A stretch of DNA of 64,000 bases from an uncultured Aquimarina sp. (GCA_947498705.1 CANMLW010000007.1:1-64000), one strand, 5' to 3'; positions 1 to 11,386 are shown, counted from the stretch's first letter. Translations and numbers: made by a program. Notes: generated from the letters alone by a model not told the origin.

Positions 1-3000
1 ACACCCCCATCTTCGGCAGTATCAGGGATACCATTGGTACCCACACTGCCATTGGCCATACCATCACCATCGGTATCCAAGGTCGCATTACCTGTCTCTA
101 CAATATCATATAAGCCATCATTATCACTGTCTAAATCTAAATGGTTTGAGATACCATCACCATCGAGATCACAATTTAAATCACTCGTTGGAATTACAAC
201 CAAAGCATCTACAAAAACCCATGTATCAATACTCGAACCTAAAGACCCTAAATAGAAAGGATATGGCCCTGGAGTAGCTACACCAACTGAAGAAGGTATG
301 AATGTTACTGTGATTAACTCCCATGTACCGGGTGTACCTCCTGAAGTATCAAAATTAGTAATATTAAGAACTGTTGTTTCAAATTCTGCAGGACTTGAAA
401 AAGGTAGCGTTGATGAACTATCTAAATCTAGTTTAAAACCTATATTAACTAATGGATCAGCAGCAGGTACTGACGATGGCGCAACATAAGCAAAAGAAGG
501 TATAAAAATTTGATCAGGTGTATATTCTGTATAATAAAATTGTAGGGTTATTTCTTCATTAATATCATCTATTTGAAGCGTATTAAACATTCCTTCATCA
601 TTCGCTGGAGTTCCACCAAAATTACTTCTGAATCCCATAAATGAACCTCCTACTGGAGAAGGGTCAAACCCAGGCATACTAGCTATAGCTATATCTGTAC
701 CGTTAAAGTTAGCTAATGTAGTAGCAGAAATATCAGGTGTAGAAGCCTGCCCCCAAGGAGAAGGAACACTATTTACTTGTCCAGTAGTATAAGGTGTACC
801 TGGATTATTAACATCTACATAGTTATCATTAAAATCTCCATTAGCAATATAACTAATACTTGTACCCCCTCCTAATGATGGACACTCAACACTATCTAAA
901 ATACCATCATTATCATCATCTAAATCTATCGCATCTCCTATTCCATCGTTATCGGCATCATCAAAAATTAAGTCACAGGCATCTGAAATACCATCTCCAT
1001 CTCCATCAGGTCCTCCGACCTGTTGATAATCATCTGTGGTATCTATATCGGCGTCTGCAGGATCTGGATATGTTGCTGCCGTAACCAAACCATTGGCATC
1101 TACAATAGTCGTAGGGTCTACCGGATCTGTACCATACACTCCAGTATCTCCACCATCTGCAGTACTACTATTATAGGCTTCATTAGCATCACTACATCCA
1201 TCGGCATCACTATCTAAGTTAAGGTAATCAAAACTACCATCACTACCTGTATCTGTGGGTGTTAACCCTGCAGGTGATACCGGAGAAGGAATACCATTGG
1301 TAACTGTATTATCTGCATTGTTATCATCATCATCATGACGACCATCGTCATTGGTATCTGTTCCTCCTGCTTCTACTACATCATAAATACCATCATTATC
1401 ACTATCCAAATCCAAGAAGTCAGCAACACCATCGCTATCGGTATCTACACATACATTTTCTAGTAAAGTAAACCTAAATCCTTCTCCACTAGCTCCTCCA
1501 ACGGCAGAAATTGTAAATGAGGTTGCTCCTACCGGAAATACTACATTCCATTGTAATAAATCATTATCAATTGTTCCTGTTTGCGTAAAGGAACCTCCGT
1601 TACTAATACTAGCTCCATCTGTTTGATCGGTTTGATTGATGGGATCATTAATAACAGCATCTCCTGTTCCTCCTACCCAACTTACGGTATAGGTAGAAAA
1701 TCGGGCTCCAAAATCGGGCCCTGGTGGTTCTGGTAATAACGCATCGGCATCTACATATCCATATAATGCTAATTGTAAATCTGTTGCTGCTCCACCAGAA
1801 CTAATCGAAAAATTCGCCGCATTTAAGTCCCACATCCCAGCAGCAACTCTGTTATAATAAAAATACAATTCGTTATTGGTGGATAAACCATATTGTTCTA
1901 ATAGGCCATTAGTAAAGCTATGAGTTATCGTCCAACTACCTGTACCACCTGACGGTAAGCTTAACGTACCCGATTCATTACCATCTAACAGTCCATCATT
2001 TACAACCGCAAAAGTTGCTGGTTGTAGTGTTCCGTTACATTCGACAGAATCTAATATTCCATCATTATCGTTATCCAAATCCACACTATTTCCTACACCA
2101 TCTCCATCAACATCATCAAAAGTAGTATCACAAGCATCTACAATTCCGTCTCCATCGCTATCAGGTCCTCCTACCTGTTGATAATCATCGGCACCACTAA
2201 TATCTGTATCTACCGGATCGGTATAAGGTGCTGTACTTACTGTACCATTAGGGAATACAGTTGCCGGATCGGTACCATATACTCCTGTATCTCCTCCGTC
2301 GGCTGTACTACTGTTATAAGCTTCATTAGCATCACTACAACCATCATTATCACTATCCAGGTTTAGGTAATCAGGAGTTCCTGTTGTGGTTTCTGTTGGT
2401 GTTATTCCTGCTGGTGATACTGGAGATGGAATACCATTGGTTCCTGTATTATCAAAATTATTATCATTGTCATCATGTCTTCCATCGTTATTTATATCTG
2501 CTCCTCCTGACTCTACTACATCATAAATACCGTCATTATCAGAATCTATATCTAAATGATTTGGTATAGCATCATTATCCACATCGCACACCAACCAAAT
2601 ACCAAAAGCTACTGCTTCTCTACCTCCTTGATCTACCACTACATCTATTACTGTAGCATTTTTTGAATAATGAATAGTATTTCCTCCTGCACTGTTGGTT
2701 ACCGTTACTGTATTGGTTCCTACTCCTGTAAACGTACCTCCTGTACCTATAGTTTCTAATACCTGCCAAGGTTCCCCATCTGCAGTAAACGAGATAGATT
2801 CTGACCCCAGAGCGGTTTCTTCTGCATCTAATGCCAAAAGATCAATAGGGAAAGGAACTCCCCCTTTGGTTGCTGTAAATGTTACTCTAAAAGAACCATC
2901 TACACCGTCATTGGCCGCTATCGGATAGAATGCATCTGCAGTACCCGGTGTATTATACATCTGATGCAGTTGTGCTAAGAAATAAGTATTTAAATCATTA

Positions 3001-6000
3001 GGTACAAAAACATTACCATTAATACTGTTAGAAAACGTTGCTGTAATACTTAACCCATCTGAGAAGACAAAGGTTTGTGAATCTCCGTCATGAATCCCAT
3101 CTACAAAATCAGGGCCATCCCAGTTAAAAATATAGATTTGATCCTGAAAAGCACCTGAGCCAGAATCAGGATTAGCAATTGCTGCCTGATCGCATCGCTC
3201 TTCAACAGTATCCAAGATACCATCATTATCATCATCGAGATCAGCAGGATCTAATACCATATCATTATCGGTATCTGTCACTAATCCAGCTGGCCCTACG
3301 GGGTCAATAATTTGACTATCTACAACAGTATCATCACCAACCACTCCATCGGTAAGCACAAAGGTGGTTGTAGGCACATTAATAGAATTTATTAAGTCTG
3401 TACCTGTGGTTGCTGTAAAATTTTGAAAAATTTCGGTAATTCCCCCTGGATTAGTAGGCCCAAATTTTCTAAAAGTTTCTATTACAGAAATCCCGTGCCA
3501 ATAGAACTTTATAGTAGCCGATTCTCCTGGATTACCACATGTAAGTGTATAATCGATTAATCCTACAGGATACTCATATAAATCATCTTGAGATGCCAAA
3601 TCGGTTTCTAATAAGGCCGATATTGTTATAATCTGATTACAATCTCCTGTTACTTCTAAAGTGACATAGTCTCCACTACCTGTTGCATCGGGTATCGAAG
3701 CCACATTACTTTGTTGAGAATCTGGTATCCCATCATCGTTACCATCTCCTCCATTAGGTCCTGCATCTTCTACTGCTTCATCCACCCCATCACCGTCATC
3801 ACAAGCAGTAAACGTGACGTTATCTGTTACGGCAGCCACGGCTCCTGTATTATATGCTGCTGCAGTTACCAAACCATTAGCATCTACAATAGTTGTTGGA
3901 TCTACAGGGTCAGTACCATAAACCCCTGTATCACCTCCATCGGCATTGGCATCATTATATGCTTCATTAGCATCACTACAGGTATCTGCATCACTATCCA
4001 GGTTTAAATAATCTGGAGTTCCTGGTGTTGTTTGCGTAGGGGTTAACCCTGCTCCTGCCGAAGTTGGAATTCCGTTACTCCCAGTATTATCTGCATTATT
4101 ATCATCGTCATCTGCCCTACCATCATCGTTGCTATCGGTACCTCCTGCTTCTACAACATCATAGATACCATCGTTATCACTATCTAAGTCTAAGCAATTA
4201 GAAATACCATCGTTATCATCATCGTCTCCATCTACAAGTAACGTAACTGAGGATTGAGGAAAGAAATTCCATAACATTGCAACAGCAGAACCAGTATCGC
4301 GACTATCAAAAACATATAACGCTACGGTATATGGAGATGTATCAAAAGTAAACTCAGCTTGATGTCCATTAGCCGATCCCGTCATATTTAGTAGTACATC
4401 AGAAGATGTATTATCTACTCCTGTCAACAAATTAAAATTCCCTATCAAATTAAGGTTATTTGAGCCGTCTTCATCATTCACTATAAAACTTCCTACATCA
4501 TCGGCTACCGCATCATTAACACTAACAATAGCACCTCCTGGTTGCGCATTCAAAGGATCTGTATCAATGGTCCAGGTACCGGGCTCTCCCCAGGCATACG
4601 AATCCCTAACATCTGTATTATTTGCTGGAGCGGTTAAACTATTAATATCATTAATGACAAGACTAGGTATACTAAAAGCTGTTGGTGAATTTGTTGAAGT
4701 CCATATCAATTCTACTATTTCTCCATCTCCCAGACTATCCTGATTACCAATAAGACCTGTTGTGGTATTAAAAGCCACAGGGGTTCCTGCACTTACCGTA
4801 TTTGCTCCCTGATATATGTCTATTGCATATGTTGCGGCTCCATCGGTTATTCGTAGCCCTGGAGAGCCATTAGGTATAGTTCCTCCTCCAGATATAAAAG
4901 CAGAAGCTGGAATTGTTGTTACTGTATTGAATACTATTGTGATAGGATCAGAACACCCTTCTGCTGTATCCAAAATACCATCGTTATCATCATCTTGATC
5001 TGTTGCATCGGGGACTCCATCACTATCTGTATCAATTGGTGGATTGCATAGAGCATCGATACCATCTGTTACTGCGGCTACAGCACCAGTGTTATATGCC
5101 GCAGCGGTTACCAGACCATTGGCATCTACAATAGTTGATGGATCTGCCGGATCAGTACCATAGACCCCCGTATCACCACCATCGGCATTATCATTATTAT
5201 AGGCTTCATTAGCATCACTACAAGCATCTGCATCACTATCCAGATTTAGATAATCTGGGGTTCCTGATGTTGTTTGCGTAGCGGTTAACCCTGCTCCTGC
5301 CGAAGTAGGAATACCATTGCTAGTTGTATTATCTGCATTATTATCATTATCATCTGCACGTCCTTCTTGTCCTATCGTTGCGCTGGCTGTGCCTCCTGCT
5401 TCTACAACATCATAAATACCATCATTATCACTGTCTAAATCTAAATAATCAGGAATTCCATCTCCATCTGTATCCAAACAAGTATCTATAGTTAGATTGG
5501 TTAATTGCACATCATCTACTCCATCATTCGGGTTACCCCCATCTTTATTACTCATATCTATAATAATCTCTAACAATCCATTATTTGGAATGGTGGTAGG
5601 TAAATATAAGTCCCAACTATCAGAGACAGTACCTGTTTCTGAGTAAGGAAGAATACTTAAACTTCCTGATGCACCATTACTATAATTAATAGGTTGCGTA
5701 CCCGATATTGTACCCTCTTGTGTTTGGAAAGTAGCATACGTAACCCCTCCATAATTTACAGTTACTAGTACATAATCAGTACCTCCAGATGGAAATGCAT
5801 CTCTGGCAAATAGGGTTCCTACCGATAGAGTGTTTCCAAGTCCTAGTGGATTTACTCCTGTCAAACTCTGACTTATAGTTTGTATAGAATTATCTGTAGA
5901 ATAATATCCTCCAGCATGAGAAAATACAGTGGTACCATTACACTCTACCGTATCTAAAATTCCGTCATTATCATCATCGAGATCTACCGCATCATTTTCG

Positions 6001-9000
6001 AGGTCACCATCGGCATCTGAAGTTGCCGGACCTATTGGATCTATAATCTGGCTATCGATTACGGTATTATCTCCTACCGCTCCATCGGTTAATTCGTAGG
6101 TAGTTTTAGGAACATCTATCGTATTAATAGTTTCTATTTCAGAAGAAGCTGTAAATCCTTGAAAAACGCTGGTAACGTTTCCTGGGATTTCTGCTCCGTA
6201 CTTTCTAAAAAAGTCTATCCCAGCAATACCATGCCAATAAAATGTGATTTTTGCCGAGTCTCCCGGATTAATACACTGCAATGTAAAATCTATTAAACCT
6301 ACGGGGTATTCATATACCTCATCTTGTGATGCTAAATCCGACTCTAATAAAGCCGTCATTGAAGAAATTTGGGCACAATTTCCTGTTACTTCTAAGGTTA
6401 CATATGTTCCGTTACCTGAAGCATCAAGAATAGAGCCTACATTATTTTGCAATGAATCTGGAATACCATCATTGTTTCCATCTCCTCCATTGGGTCCAGC
6501 ATCTTCAACGGCAGCATCAATACCATCACCATCATCGCAAGAGGATGTCACTCCATTATCGGTTACAGCAGCCACAACCCCTGTATCATAGGCAGCCAGA
6601 GCAACCGTACCATCTGCATTAACAGTACCATCTGCTACAGTTAAAGGTTCTACAGCTGTATTATTAGGGTTGTATACTCCGCCATCACCCCCGTCGGCCA
6701 GTGTACTATCATACGCTTCATTGGCATCACTACAACCATCGGCATCGGCATCGGTAGATTGAAAATCAGGATTTCCTGAAACATCTGTATTTGCAATTGT
6801 ATAATTGATCGTTCCTGAATCAACAGGACTTTCTGCACCATCAAACAATCCATTAGCTCCTGATCCTGTATCTTGTCCATCGACTACCCCATTGGTACTA
6901 GGTAATCCATGTCCTGCTTCGATAGCATCATAAATTCCGTCATTATCACTATCGAGATCGAAGAAATCTGGCACACTATCTCCATCGGTATCGAAACCAG
7001 GTTCTATAGTCCCATTATTATTTCCTATTCCCGATCCTGTAGCTACAGAATCATCATCATCTAAATATGCAAATACTCCATCACCATCCAAATCTGCATA
7101 CGGATCTGAAGGAGATTCATCTATATTTGTAATACCGTCTCCATCAACATCTATATCCAAAGGATCCAGAATAAAATCATCATCATCATCTATAGACGAT
7201 GGTGCTAATGGACATGCAAATCCATCATTACTGGTTGTTTGCACAGTACTATTTAACAGTTGCCCCGAAGGGGTTCCTGTTGTATAATTATTGATCAGAT
7301 ATAATCCTCCATCATTAAAGGATACATATAAACGATCTTCGGCATCAGTAAAAGCAGCTCCATATCCTACCGTTGTAGAAGTTGGAACTCCTAATCCTGG
7401 TACCAGTTCTATTTCACTAGTACTTAAATGTACTATATATAAATTATCACTATCATCAACACCATATAACTTGTCATTAATAAATACAACATCGTTTACT
7501 TTTGCAGAAGGCGGTGCCCCACCTCCCAGTGCTGTATACGTTACGGGCACTAATGGAGGCGCTCCCCCAACAGTGCGCGTTGATAAGTTTTCTATTTTAT
7601 GGTACTCATCGCCGGTATTAATCCATAAGTTATCATTATCATCTACATCACCCGAGATTCCTCCAGAACCAAAACCGGTGATTTCTCCCAGATCTTCTAT
7701 TGCTCCGTCGGCTCCTATTCTAATCAGGTGTTTATTGATAGGACTGGATCCTCCACCCTTTCCTATGGCATAGGCATAATTATCAATTCTATTATATCCA
7801 GCTGCATTATATAATTCTGTAGTTGCAATCGGAGCTGAGTATTCTCCCGATATGGGGTCATAGGTTTTTAATTCTCCTGCTATGATTTGGTAAAAAACAC
7901 TTTCACAAGTAAAAGGTGTTAACGCACTTACAGGTCCACAAGCACTCGCATCTCCACTATCTGTAACTGCTGCTGTTGTATTTTGCGGGCTTCCTGTAAC
8001 CGTCGGCACTCCATCTTCATTTACTACATCTCCCAAACTACTATCACCATCTAGATCTCCTGCAAGAAATGACCCTGCGCCTTCTATCGCATCGGCACAT
8101 CCATCTGCATCTGCATCTGTTGATTGAAAGTCTGGTGTATCTGGAACTGCAGTATTATCGGTATTGGTAATAGTATAGGTAACTGTAGCAGTATTGGTAT
8201 CATTATTTTCTATTGCATCAAAAAGGCCGTTAGTTCCTGATCCTGTATCTTGTCCAGTAATTCTACCATTGGTATGTGCCTGACCGTGTCCCGCTTCTAC
8301 CACATCATAAATACCATCGTTATCACTATCCAGATCAAAGAAATCTGCAACCCCGTCACCATCAGTATCAAAAGCTGTCTCTACCAAACCGTCTATATTG
8401 CCAATCACAGCCGATCCATCATTATCGTCTAAATAGGCATAAATATCATCGGCATCGCCATCGGCAAAAGGATCAGATGGGGATTCGTCTAAATTGGTTA
8501 TTCCATCTCCGTCTAAATCCAGATCTACATTATCCAAACTATTATCTTCATCCTGATCTACTGCCGATTCTGCTGTTGCACAAGAGAATCCATCATTTCT
8601 TTGTGTATTTACAGTAAAACCAATATGTGTTGCCGTTGGCGAATTGGTTGTATAGTCTTCTATACTATATAATCCTCCAGAATTATTAGAGACATACAAT
8701 CTGTCTTGACTATCGGTATACACTGCTCCATAATTTACCACTCCCGTAGTTGGCAGGTCTCCTGTAATGGTTACAATTTGTCTATCTAAAGAAGGTAAAA
8801 TATTCCAGATATAAAGATTGGTTCCATCAACACCATAAAATGCATCATTAATAAATACAATATCGAGCGCATCCATTGCACCTGGGTTATTTGCCCAACC
8901 ATTTACAAGTGTAGTGGTAATGGTTCCTGATGGATTGGATGGTAAGGTAGATAGATTGTCTATTCTACGTAATCTTCTGGCATTACGTAAATATAAAGCG

Positions 9001-9425
9001 TCATTATCATCTACATCTCCTGCTATATAGTTAAGCGAAACATTGTCTAGAACTCCTAAATCATCAAAATCACCATTACTATCGATACGTATTAAATGCC
9101 CTGCTAAAGATTGCGGATCACCATTGGTATCGGTTTGCTCTACAATCGCATACATATAATCATCTGCTATATTATAGCCTCCTGCATTATATATTTGCAA
9201 CGTACTTAATGCTGTACCATACGTACCATCTGTGGCGTTATATTCTCTTAACTCACCATTTATAGCTTGATAAAACGTACTTGGACAATTAAACGGTACT
9301 GTTGCCTGACCATAATTTTTTTGTAACCCAAAAATTAAAAATAAGAGCCATATCATCACATAACTCTTTATTGTTGCTAAATTATTGGGTATTTTCGGAA
9401 ACGAAAGTTTAGTAAAAATTTTCAT
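1..9425 (-). CDS. Giant secreted TSP3-repeat surface protein, 3' end outside window
   Basis: One minus-strand frame opens at an ATG at 9425 and runs off the left edge, giving at least 3,141 codons. I read the frame over long stretches at both ends and in the middle and met no stop. A hydrophobic segment around residues 23-35 followed by GQA suggests a signal peptide. Residues about 40-285 and 500-742 are two related propeller-like domains, each opening with a Cys and FYQ and containing a DDYMYAI- or DNYAYAI-like strand; they recall DUF6923-type domains. The rest is a chain of acidic motifs such as DLDSDNDGIYD and DTDGDGVPD, typical of calcium-binding thrombospondin type 3 repeats, interspersed with beta-rich inserts of about 150-250 residues. 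A role as a cell-surface or secreted adhesin exported by T9SS is inferred; the C-terminal sorting domain would lie outside the window. Confidence 0.88.
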   Translation of the reverse strand, partial: MKIFTKLSFPKIPNNLATIKSYVMIWLLFLIFGLQKNYGQATVPFNCPSTFYQAINGELREYNATDGTYGTALSTLQIYNAGGYNIADDYMYAIVEQTDTNGDPQSLAGHLIRIDSNGDFDDLGVLDNVSLNYIAGDVDDNDALYLRNARRLRRIDNLSTLPSNPSGTITTTLVNGWANNPGAMDALDIVFINDAFYGVDGTNLYIWNILPSLDRQIVTITGDLPTTGVVNYGAVYTDSQDRLYVSNNSGGLYSIEDYTTNSPTATHIGFTVNTQRNDGFSCATAESAVDQDEDNSLDNVDLDLDGDGITNLDESPSDPFADGDADDIYAYLDDNDGSAVIGNIDGLVETAFDTDGDGVADFFDLDSDNDGIYDVVEAGHGQAHTNGRITGQDTGSGTNGLFDAIENNDTNTATVTYTITNTDNTAVPDTPDFQSTDADADGCADAIEGAGSFLAGDLDGDSSLGDVVNEDGVPTVTGSPQNTTAAVTDSGDASACGPVSALTPFTCESVFYQIIAGELKTYDPISGEYSAPIATTELYNAAGYNRIDNYAYAIGKGGGSSPINKHLIRIGADGAIEDLGEITGFGSGGISGDVDDNDNLWINTGDEYHKIENLSTRTVGGAPPLVPVTYTALGGGAPPSAKVNDVVFINDKLYGVDDSDNLYIVHLSTSEIELVPGLGVPTSTTVGYGAAFTDAEDRLYVSFNDGGLYLINNYTTGTPSGQLLNSTVQTTSNDGFACPLAPSSIDDDDDFILDPLDIDVDGDGITNIDESPSDPYADLDGDGVFAYLDDDDSVATGSGIGNNNGTIEPGFDTDGDSVPDFFDLDSDNDGIYDAIEAGHGLPSTNGVVDGQDTGSGANGLFDGAESPVDSGTINYTIANTDVSGNPDFQSTDADADGCSDANEAYDSTLADGGDGGVYNPNNTAVEPLTVADGTVNADGTVALAAYDTGVVAAVTDNGVTSSCDDGDGIDAAVEDAGPNGGDGNNDGIPDSLQNNVGSILDASGNGTYVTLEVTGNCAQISSMTALLESDLASQDEVYEYPVGLIDFTLQCINPGDSAKITFYWHGIAGIDFFRKYGAEIPGNVTSVFQGFTASSEIETINTIDVPKTTYELTDGAVGDNTVIDSQIIDPIGPATSDADGDLENDAVDLDDDNDGILDTVECNGTTVFSHAGGYYSTDNSIQTISQSLTGVNPLGLGNTLSVGTLFARDAFPSGGTDYVLVTVNYGGVTYATFQTQEGTISGTQPINYSNGASGSLSILPYSETGTVSDSWDLYLPTTIPNNGLLEIIIDMSNKDGGNPNDGVDDVQLTNLTIDTCLDTDGDGIPDYLDLDSDNDGIYDVVEAGGTASATIGQEGRADDNDNNADNTTSNGIPTSAGAGLTATQTTSGTPDYLNLDSDADACSDANEAYNNDNADGGDTGVYGTDPADPSTIVDANGLVTAAAYNTGAVAAVTDGIDALCNPPIDTDSDGVPDATDQDDDNDGILDTAEGCSDPITIVFNTVTTIPASAFISGGGTIPNGSPGLRITDGAATYAIDIYQGANTVSAGTPVAFNTTTGLIGNQDSLGDGEIVELIWTSTNSPTAFSIPSLVINDINSLTAPANNTDVRDSYAWGEPGTWTIDTDPLNAQPGGAIVSVNDAVADDVGSFIVNDEDGSNNLNLIGNFNLLTGVDNTSSDVLLNMTGSANGHQAEFTFDTSPYTVALYVFDSRDTGSAVAMLWNFFPQSSVTLLVDGDDDDNDGISNCLDLDSDNDGIYDVVEAGGTDSNDDGRADDDDNNADNTGSNGIPTSAGAGLTPTQTTPGTPDYLNLDSDADTCSDANEAYNDANADGGDTGVYGTDPVDPTTIVDANGLVTAAAYNTGAVAAVTDNVTFTACDDGDGVDEAVEDAGPNGGDGNDDGIPDSQQSNVASIPDATGSGDYVTLEVTGDCNQIITISALLETDLASQDDLYEYPVGLIDYTLTCGNPGESATIKFYWHGISVIETFRKFGPTNPGGITEIFQNFTATTGTDLINSINVPTTTFVLTDGVVGDDTVVDSQIIDPVGPAGLVTDTDNDMVLDPADLDDDNDGILDTVEERCDQAAIANPDSGSGAFQDQIYIFNWDGPDFVDGIHDGDSQTFVFSDGLSITATFSNSINGNVFVPNDLNTYFLAQLHQMYNTPGTADAFYPIAANDGVDGSFRVTFTATKGGVPFPIDLLALDAEETALGSESISFTADGEPWQVLETIGTGGTFTGVGTNTVTVTNSAGGNTIHYSKNATVIDVVVDQGGREAVAFGIWLVCDVDNDAIPNHLDIDSDNDGIYDVVESGGADINNDGRHDDNDNNFDNTGTNGIPSPVSPAGITPTETTTGTPDYLNLDSDNDGCSDANEAYNSSTADGGDTGVYGTDPATVFPNGTVSTAPYTDPVDTDISGADDYQQVGGPDSDGDGIVDACDTTFDDVDGDGVGNSVDLDNDNDGILDSVECNGTLQPATFAVVNDGLLDGNESGTLSLPSGGTGSWTITHSFTNGLLEQYGLSTNNELYFYYNRVAAGMWDLNAANFSISSGGAATDLQLALYGYVDADALLPEPPGPDFGARFSTYTVSWVGGTGDAVINDPINQTDQTDGASISNGGSFTQTGTIDNDLLQWNVVFPVGATSFTISAVGGASGEGFRFTLLENVCVDTDSDGVADFLDLDSDNDGIYDVVEAGGTDTNDDGRHDDDDNNADNTVTNGIPSPVSPAGLTPTDTGSDGSFDYLNLDSDADGCSDANEAYNSSTADGGDTGVYGTDPVDPTTIVDANGLVTAATYPDPADADIDTTDDYQQVGGPDGDGDGISDACDLIFDDADNDGIGDAIDLDDDNDGILDSVECPSLGGGTSISYIANGDFNDNYVDVNNPGTPYTTGQVNSVPSPWGQASTPDISATTLANFNGTDIAIASMPGFDPSPVGGSFMGFRSNFGGTPANDEGMFNTLQIDDINEEITLQFYYTEYTPDQIFIPSFAYVAPSSVPAADPLVNIGFKLDLDSSSTLPFSSPAEFETTVLNITNFDTSGGTPGTWELITVTFIPSSVGVATPGPYPFYLGSLGSSIDTWVFVDALVVIPTSDLNCDLDGDGISNHLDLDSDNDGLYDIVETGNATLDTDGDGMANGSVGTNGIPDTAEDGG

Positions 9426-9431
9426 AAGTTA

Positions 9432-9887
9432 TTATGATATGATGGTTTGAGTATTCTTTTGGGATAATCTTGTCGTAACAAAAACTGATTTCAAAAACAC
9501 AGATAAATCTGGTCTTGATTGCTCATCATGTAGGCTATCTTTTACAGCGCTAGGATGCTTTTTTGTTGTAGTGAGCATCGCAGTAGTAAACAATATAATC
9601 TTGCTATCGATAATAGTTTGCTCACTTGTATAGTCGGTGTATTCTATACTTTTATAGTATTTTGTCTCACTGTTCCTATCAGAAAGAAGTAGCAGACCAG
9701 AAGACGTTTGAAGAAAAGAATAGGAAATAAAAGAGTACAACACCAGTAAAAGAATTAAGATACTTATCTCTATTCTAATATTATATCTATATTTGCCCTT
9801 CACCTTTTTTGACAGATTATACGAGATGTCATCTGTCAAAAAAGATGATTTTTCTACATCGTGTGAAGTAAAAGAATTAAACTTCAT
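9432..9887 (-). CDS. Small single-pass membrane protein upstream of the giant gene
   Basis: A 151-residue protein that I do not recognise. Its first 40 residues are polar. A strongly hydrophobic stretch at about residues 42-60 (ISILILLLVLYSFISYSF) predicts one membrane segment, leaving a C-terminal region of about 90 residues on the other side. The stop codon lies 6 nt before the start of the giant surface-protein gene on the same strand, so the two are probably co-transcribed. It may assist expression or export of the giant protein, but nothing in the sequence proves that. The start at 9887 is the only good ATG before the membrane segment. Confidence 0.55.
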   Translation of the reverse strand: MKFNSFTSHDVEKSSFLTDDISYNLSKKVKGKYRYNIRIEISILILLLVLYSFISYSFLQTSSGLLLLSDRNSETKYYKSIEYTDYTSEQTIIDSKIILFTTAMLTTTKKHPSAVKDSLHDEQSRPDLSVFLKSVFVTTRLSQKNTQTIIS

Positions 9888-10019
9888 AATGGTTGATTTT
9901 ATTTTAAATTGATCGTTATTCAGACCCTGTCATTGTTAGCTCGCCAAAAGTTGCACAATTTCAGGGTTGTTTTTTATACCTAATTTTATATGATTTTGTT
10001 GTATCGTTTTACATGATTA

Positions 10020-10238
10020 CTATGTCGTATTAGAAAATAACTGACTCATTATGGTAACGGTCATTTTACTGTTTCTCACAATTTTTTTACTCCATACCAT
10101 TATCTTATGATAAAAGTTTATGGAAAAAGGAATCGTATTATTATTTAGAACAAAATATTGTAACTGATGTTGATGTAAAAGAAGCGAAAAGAAAATCGCC
10201 AATGTGAATAAGTTTATTACCAGGGTAATTTCATTCAT
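10020..10238 (-). CDS. Possible small membrane peptide (doubtful)
   Basis: A 72-residue frame beginning MNEITLVINLFTLAIFFSLL has an N-terminal hydrophobic segment (residues about 4-20) and a basic C-terminal half. It lies on the same strand as the two genes to its left, 132 bp from the next one. There is no recognisable family, and the surrounding DNA is AT-rich non-coding sequence in which such frames arise by chance. I keep it only as a candidate. Confidence 0.22.
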   Translation of the reverse strand: MNEITLVINLFTLAIFFSLLLHQHQLQYFVLNNNTIPFSINFYHKIMVWSKKIVRNSKMTVTIMSQLFSNTT

Positions 10239-10957
10239 AAGTATGTCTTTTATAATTTATAGTTCTGTATATCTATACTTTTGTATACACTTTTATAGTA
10301 CAAATTTGATGTTAGGTACTACTAGTATTATATATAGATTGTTATAAAATACATCTTGACAACTAGGGGTATGAAATAAAATGTTTACTGTATTCTAATG
10401 TACTTACGCTTTTACTGAAAAGTAGGTACGGTATTATACTTTCTTTAACAATATAAATGTATGCATAAAACTTTGATAGTCAAATACTTAAAATCATCAA
10501 AATAGTTATGGTTTTTCCGCACAACACTATAATTATCTGAATATCAGTAATAAATACTTAGATGTTATTCTACAACAAAAAAGAGAATTTTAAACTTTCC
10601 TAAGTTTTGCACAAAAAACACCTAAACACCTTATAAACAATAGGTTAAAACCATAACACCAGACCTATAAAACCCTGGCAATACAACGGTTTTTAAAAAG
10701 TGATTTATTCCCCGTAAATAGAAATTTAAAAGCAGTAATAAGCGAGTAACAAAATGCCCTAATAAGTTACTAAATGTTACTTTTTACATTTTAAACCGGG
10801 TAATTTCATGCATATTTTATAGCCAAAATGCAAATCAGCTATATTTTTTATACTAGTAAAAAACCGTAAATTTAACGTAGTTATCCCCCTAAAGGAAACC
10901 ACTTATTACCTCTTTTTGAAATATGGTTATCCCATTCTTTCGTTTATTTTTTTGCCA

Positions 10958-11040
10958 ACCCTTCGACAGGCTCAGGGCAGGCAACTTCGACAGGCTCAGG
11001 GCAGGTAACTTCGACATGGTCTGTCCTAAGTTTGTTGAAA
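10958..11040. repeat. Direct repeats of a ttcgacaggctcagggcagg unit
   Basis: Two nearly perfect copies of cttcgacaggctcagggcag follow each other (about 10961-10980 and 10985-11004), then a diverged third unit reads acttcgacatggtctgtcc and ends in taagtttgttgaa. The third unit recurs at 11538-11579, and a relative is found in reverse orientation near 16688-16755. This looks like a dispersed, non-coding REP-like family. Confidence 0.7.
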
Positions 11041-11386
11041 ATCCAGGATCACCATATTGTTATTTAATGTGAATTTGGGCTAAGAAAATTACGTCTTTTT
11101 GTGTGTTTTACTATATCAAAAATGTATTAAAAACAAGTAGCTTTCGTATAAAAAGCTATGTTACCTTGAGCCATAAAACAATGAATATAAATAAGTTGCC
11201 ATATGAACTCATAGCAAGTAACAATACAAATTACTATTATGGACATATTTTACAACATACGGTAAGTCAAAATTTAAAATGTTGAAAAAATTAAATTAAT
11301 TAGTTTTGGCGTAACCTTTCGCTCATTTTTGATTTGATCCAAAAACGAACCAAAAAGATCAAGGCTTACTAAAAAAAATAATTTGT

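Noticed and set aside
34-8617. Many plus-strand open frames rich in Thr/Pro/Ser or Ile/His
   Set aside because: They lie antisense to the giant minus-strand gene and simply reflect its repeated DSDNDG codons; none has a domain or start context.
9425-9425. Possible frameshift splitting the giant gene
   Set aside because: The minus-strand frame was followed over long stretches around 1-250, 2040-2290, 2583-3830, 4203-4860, 7143-8055 and 9000-9425; all are in the same phase with no stop.
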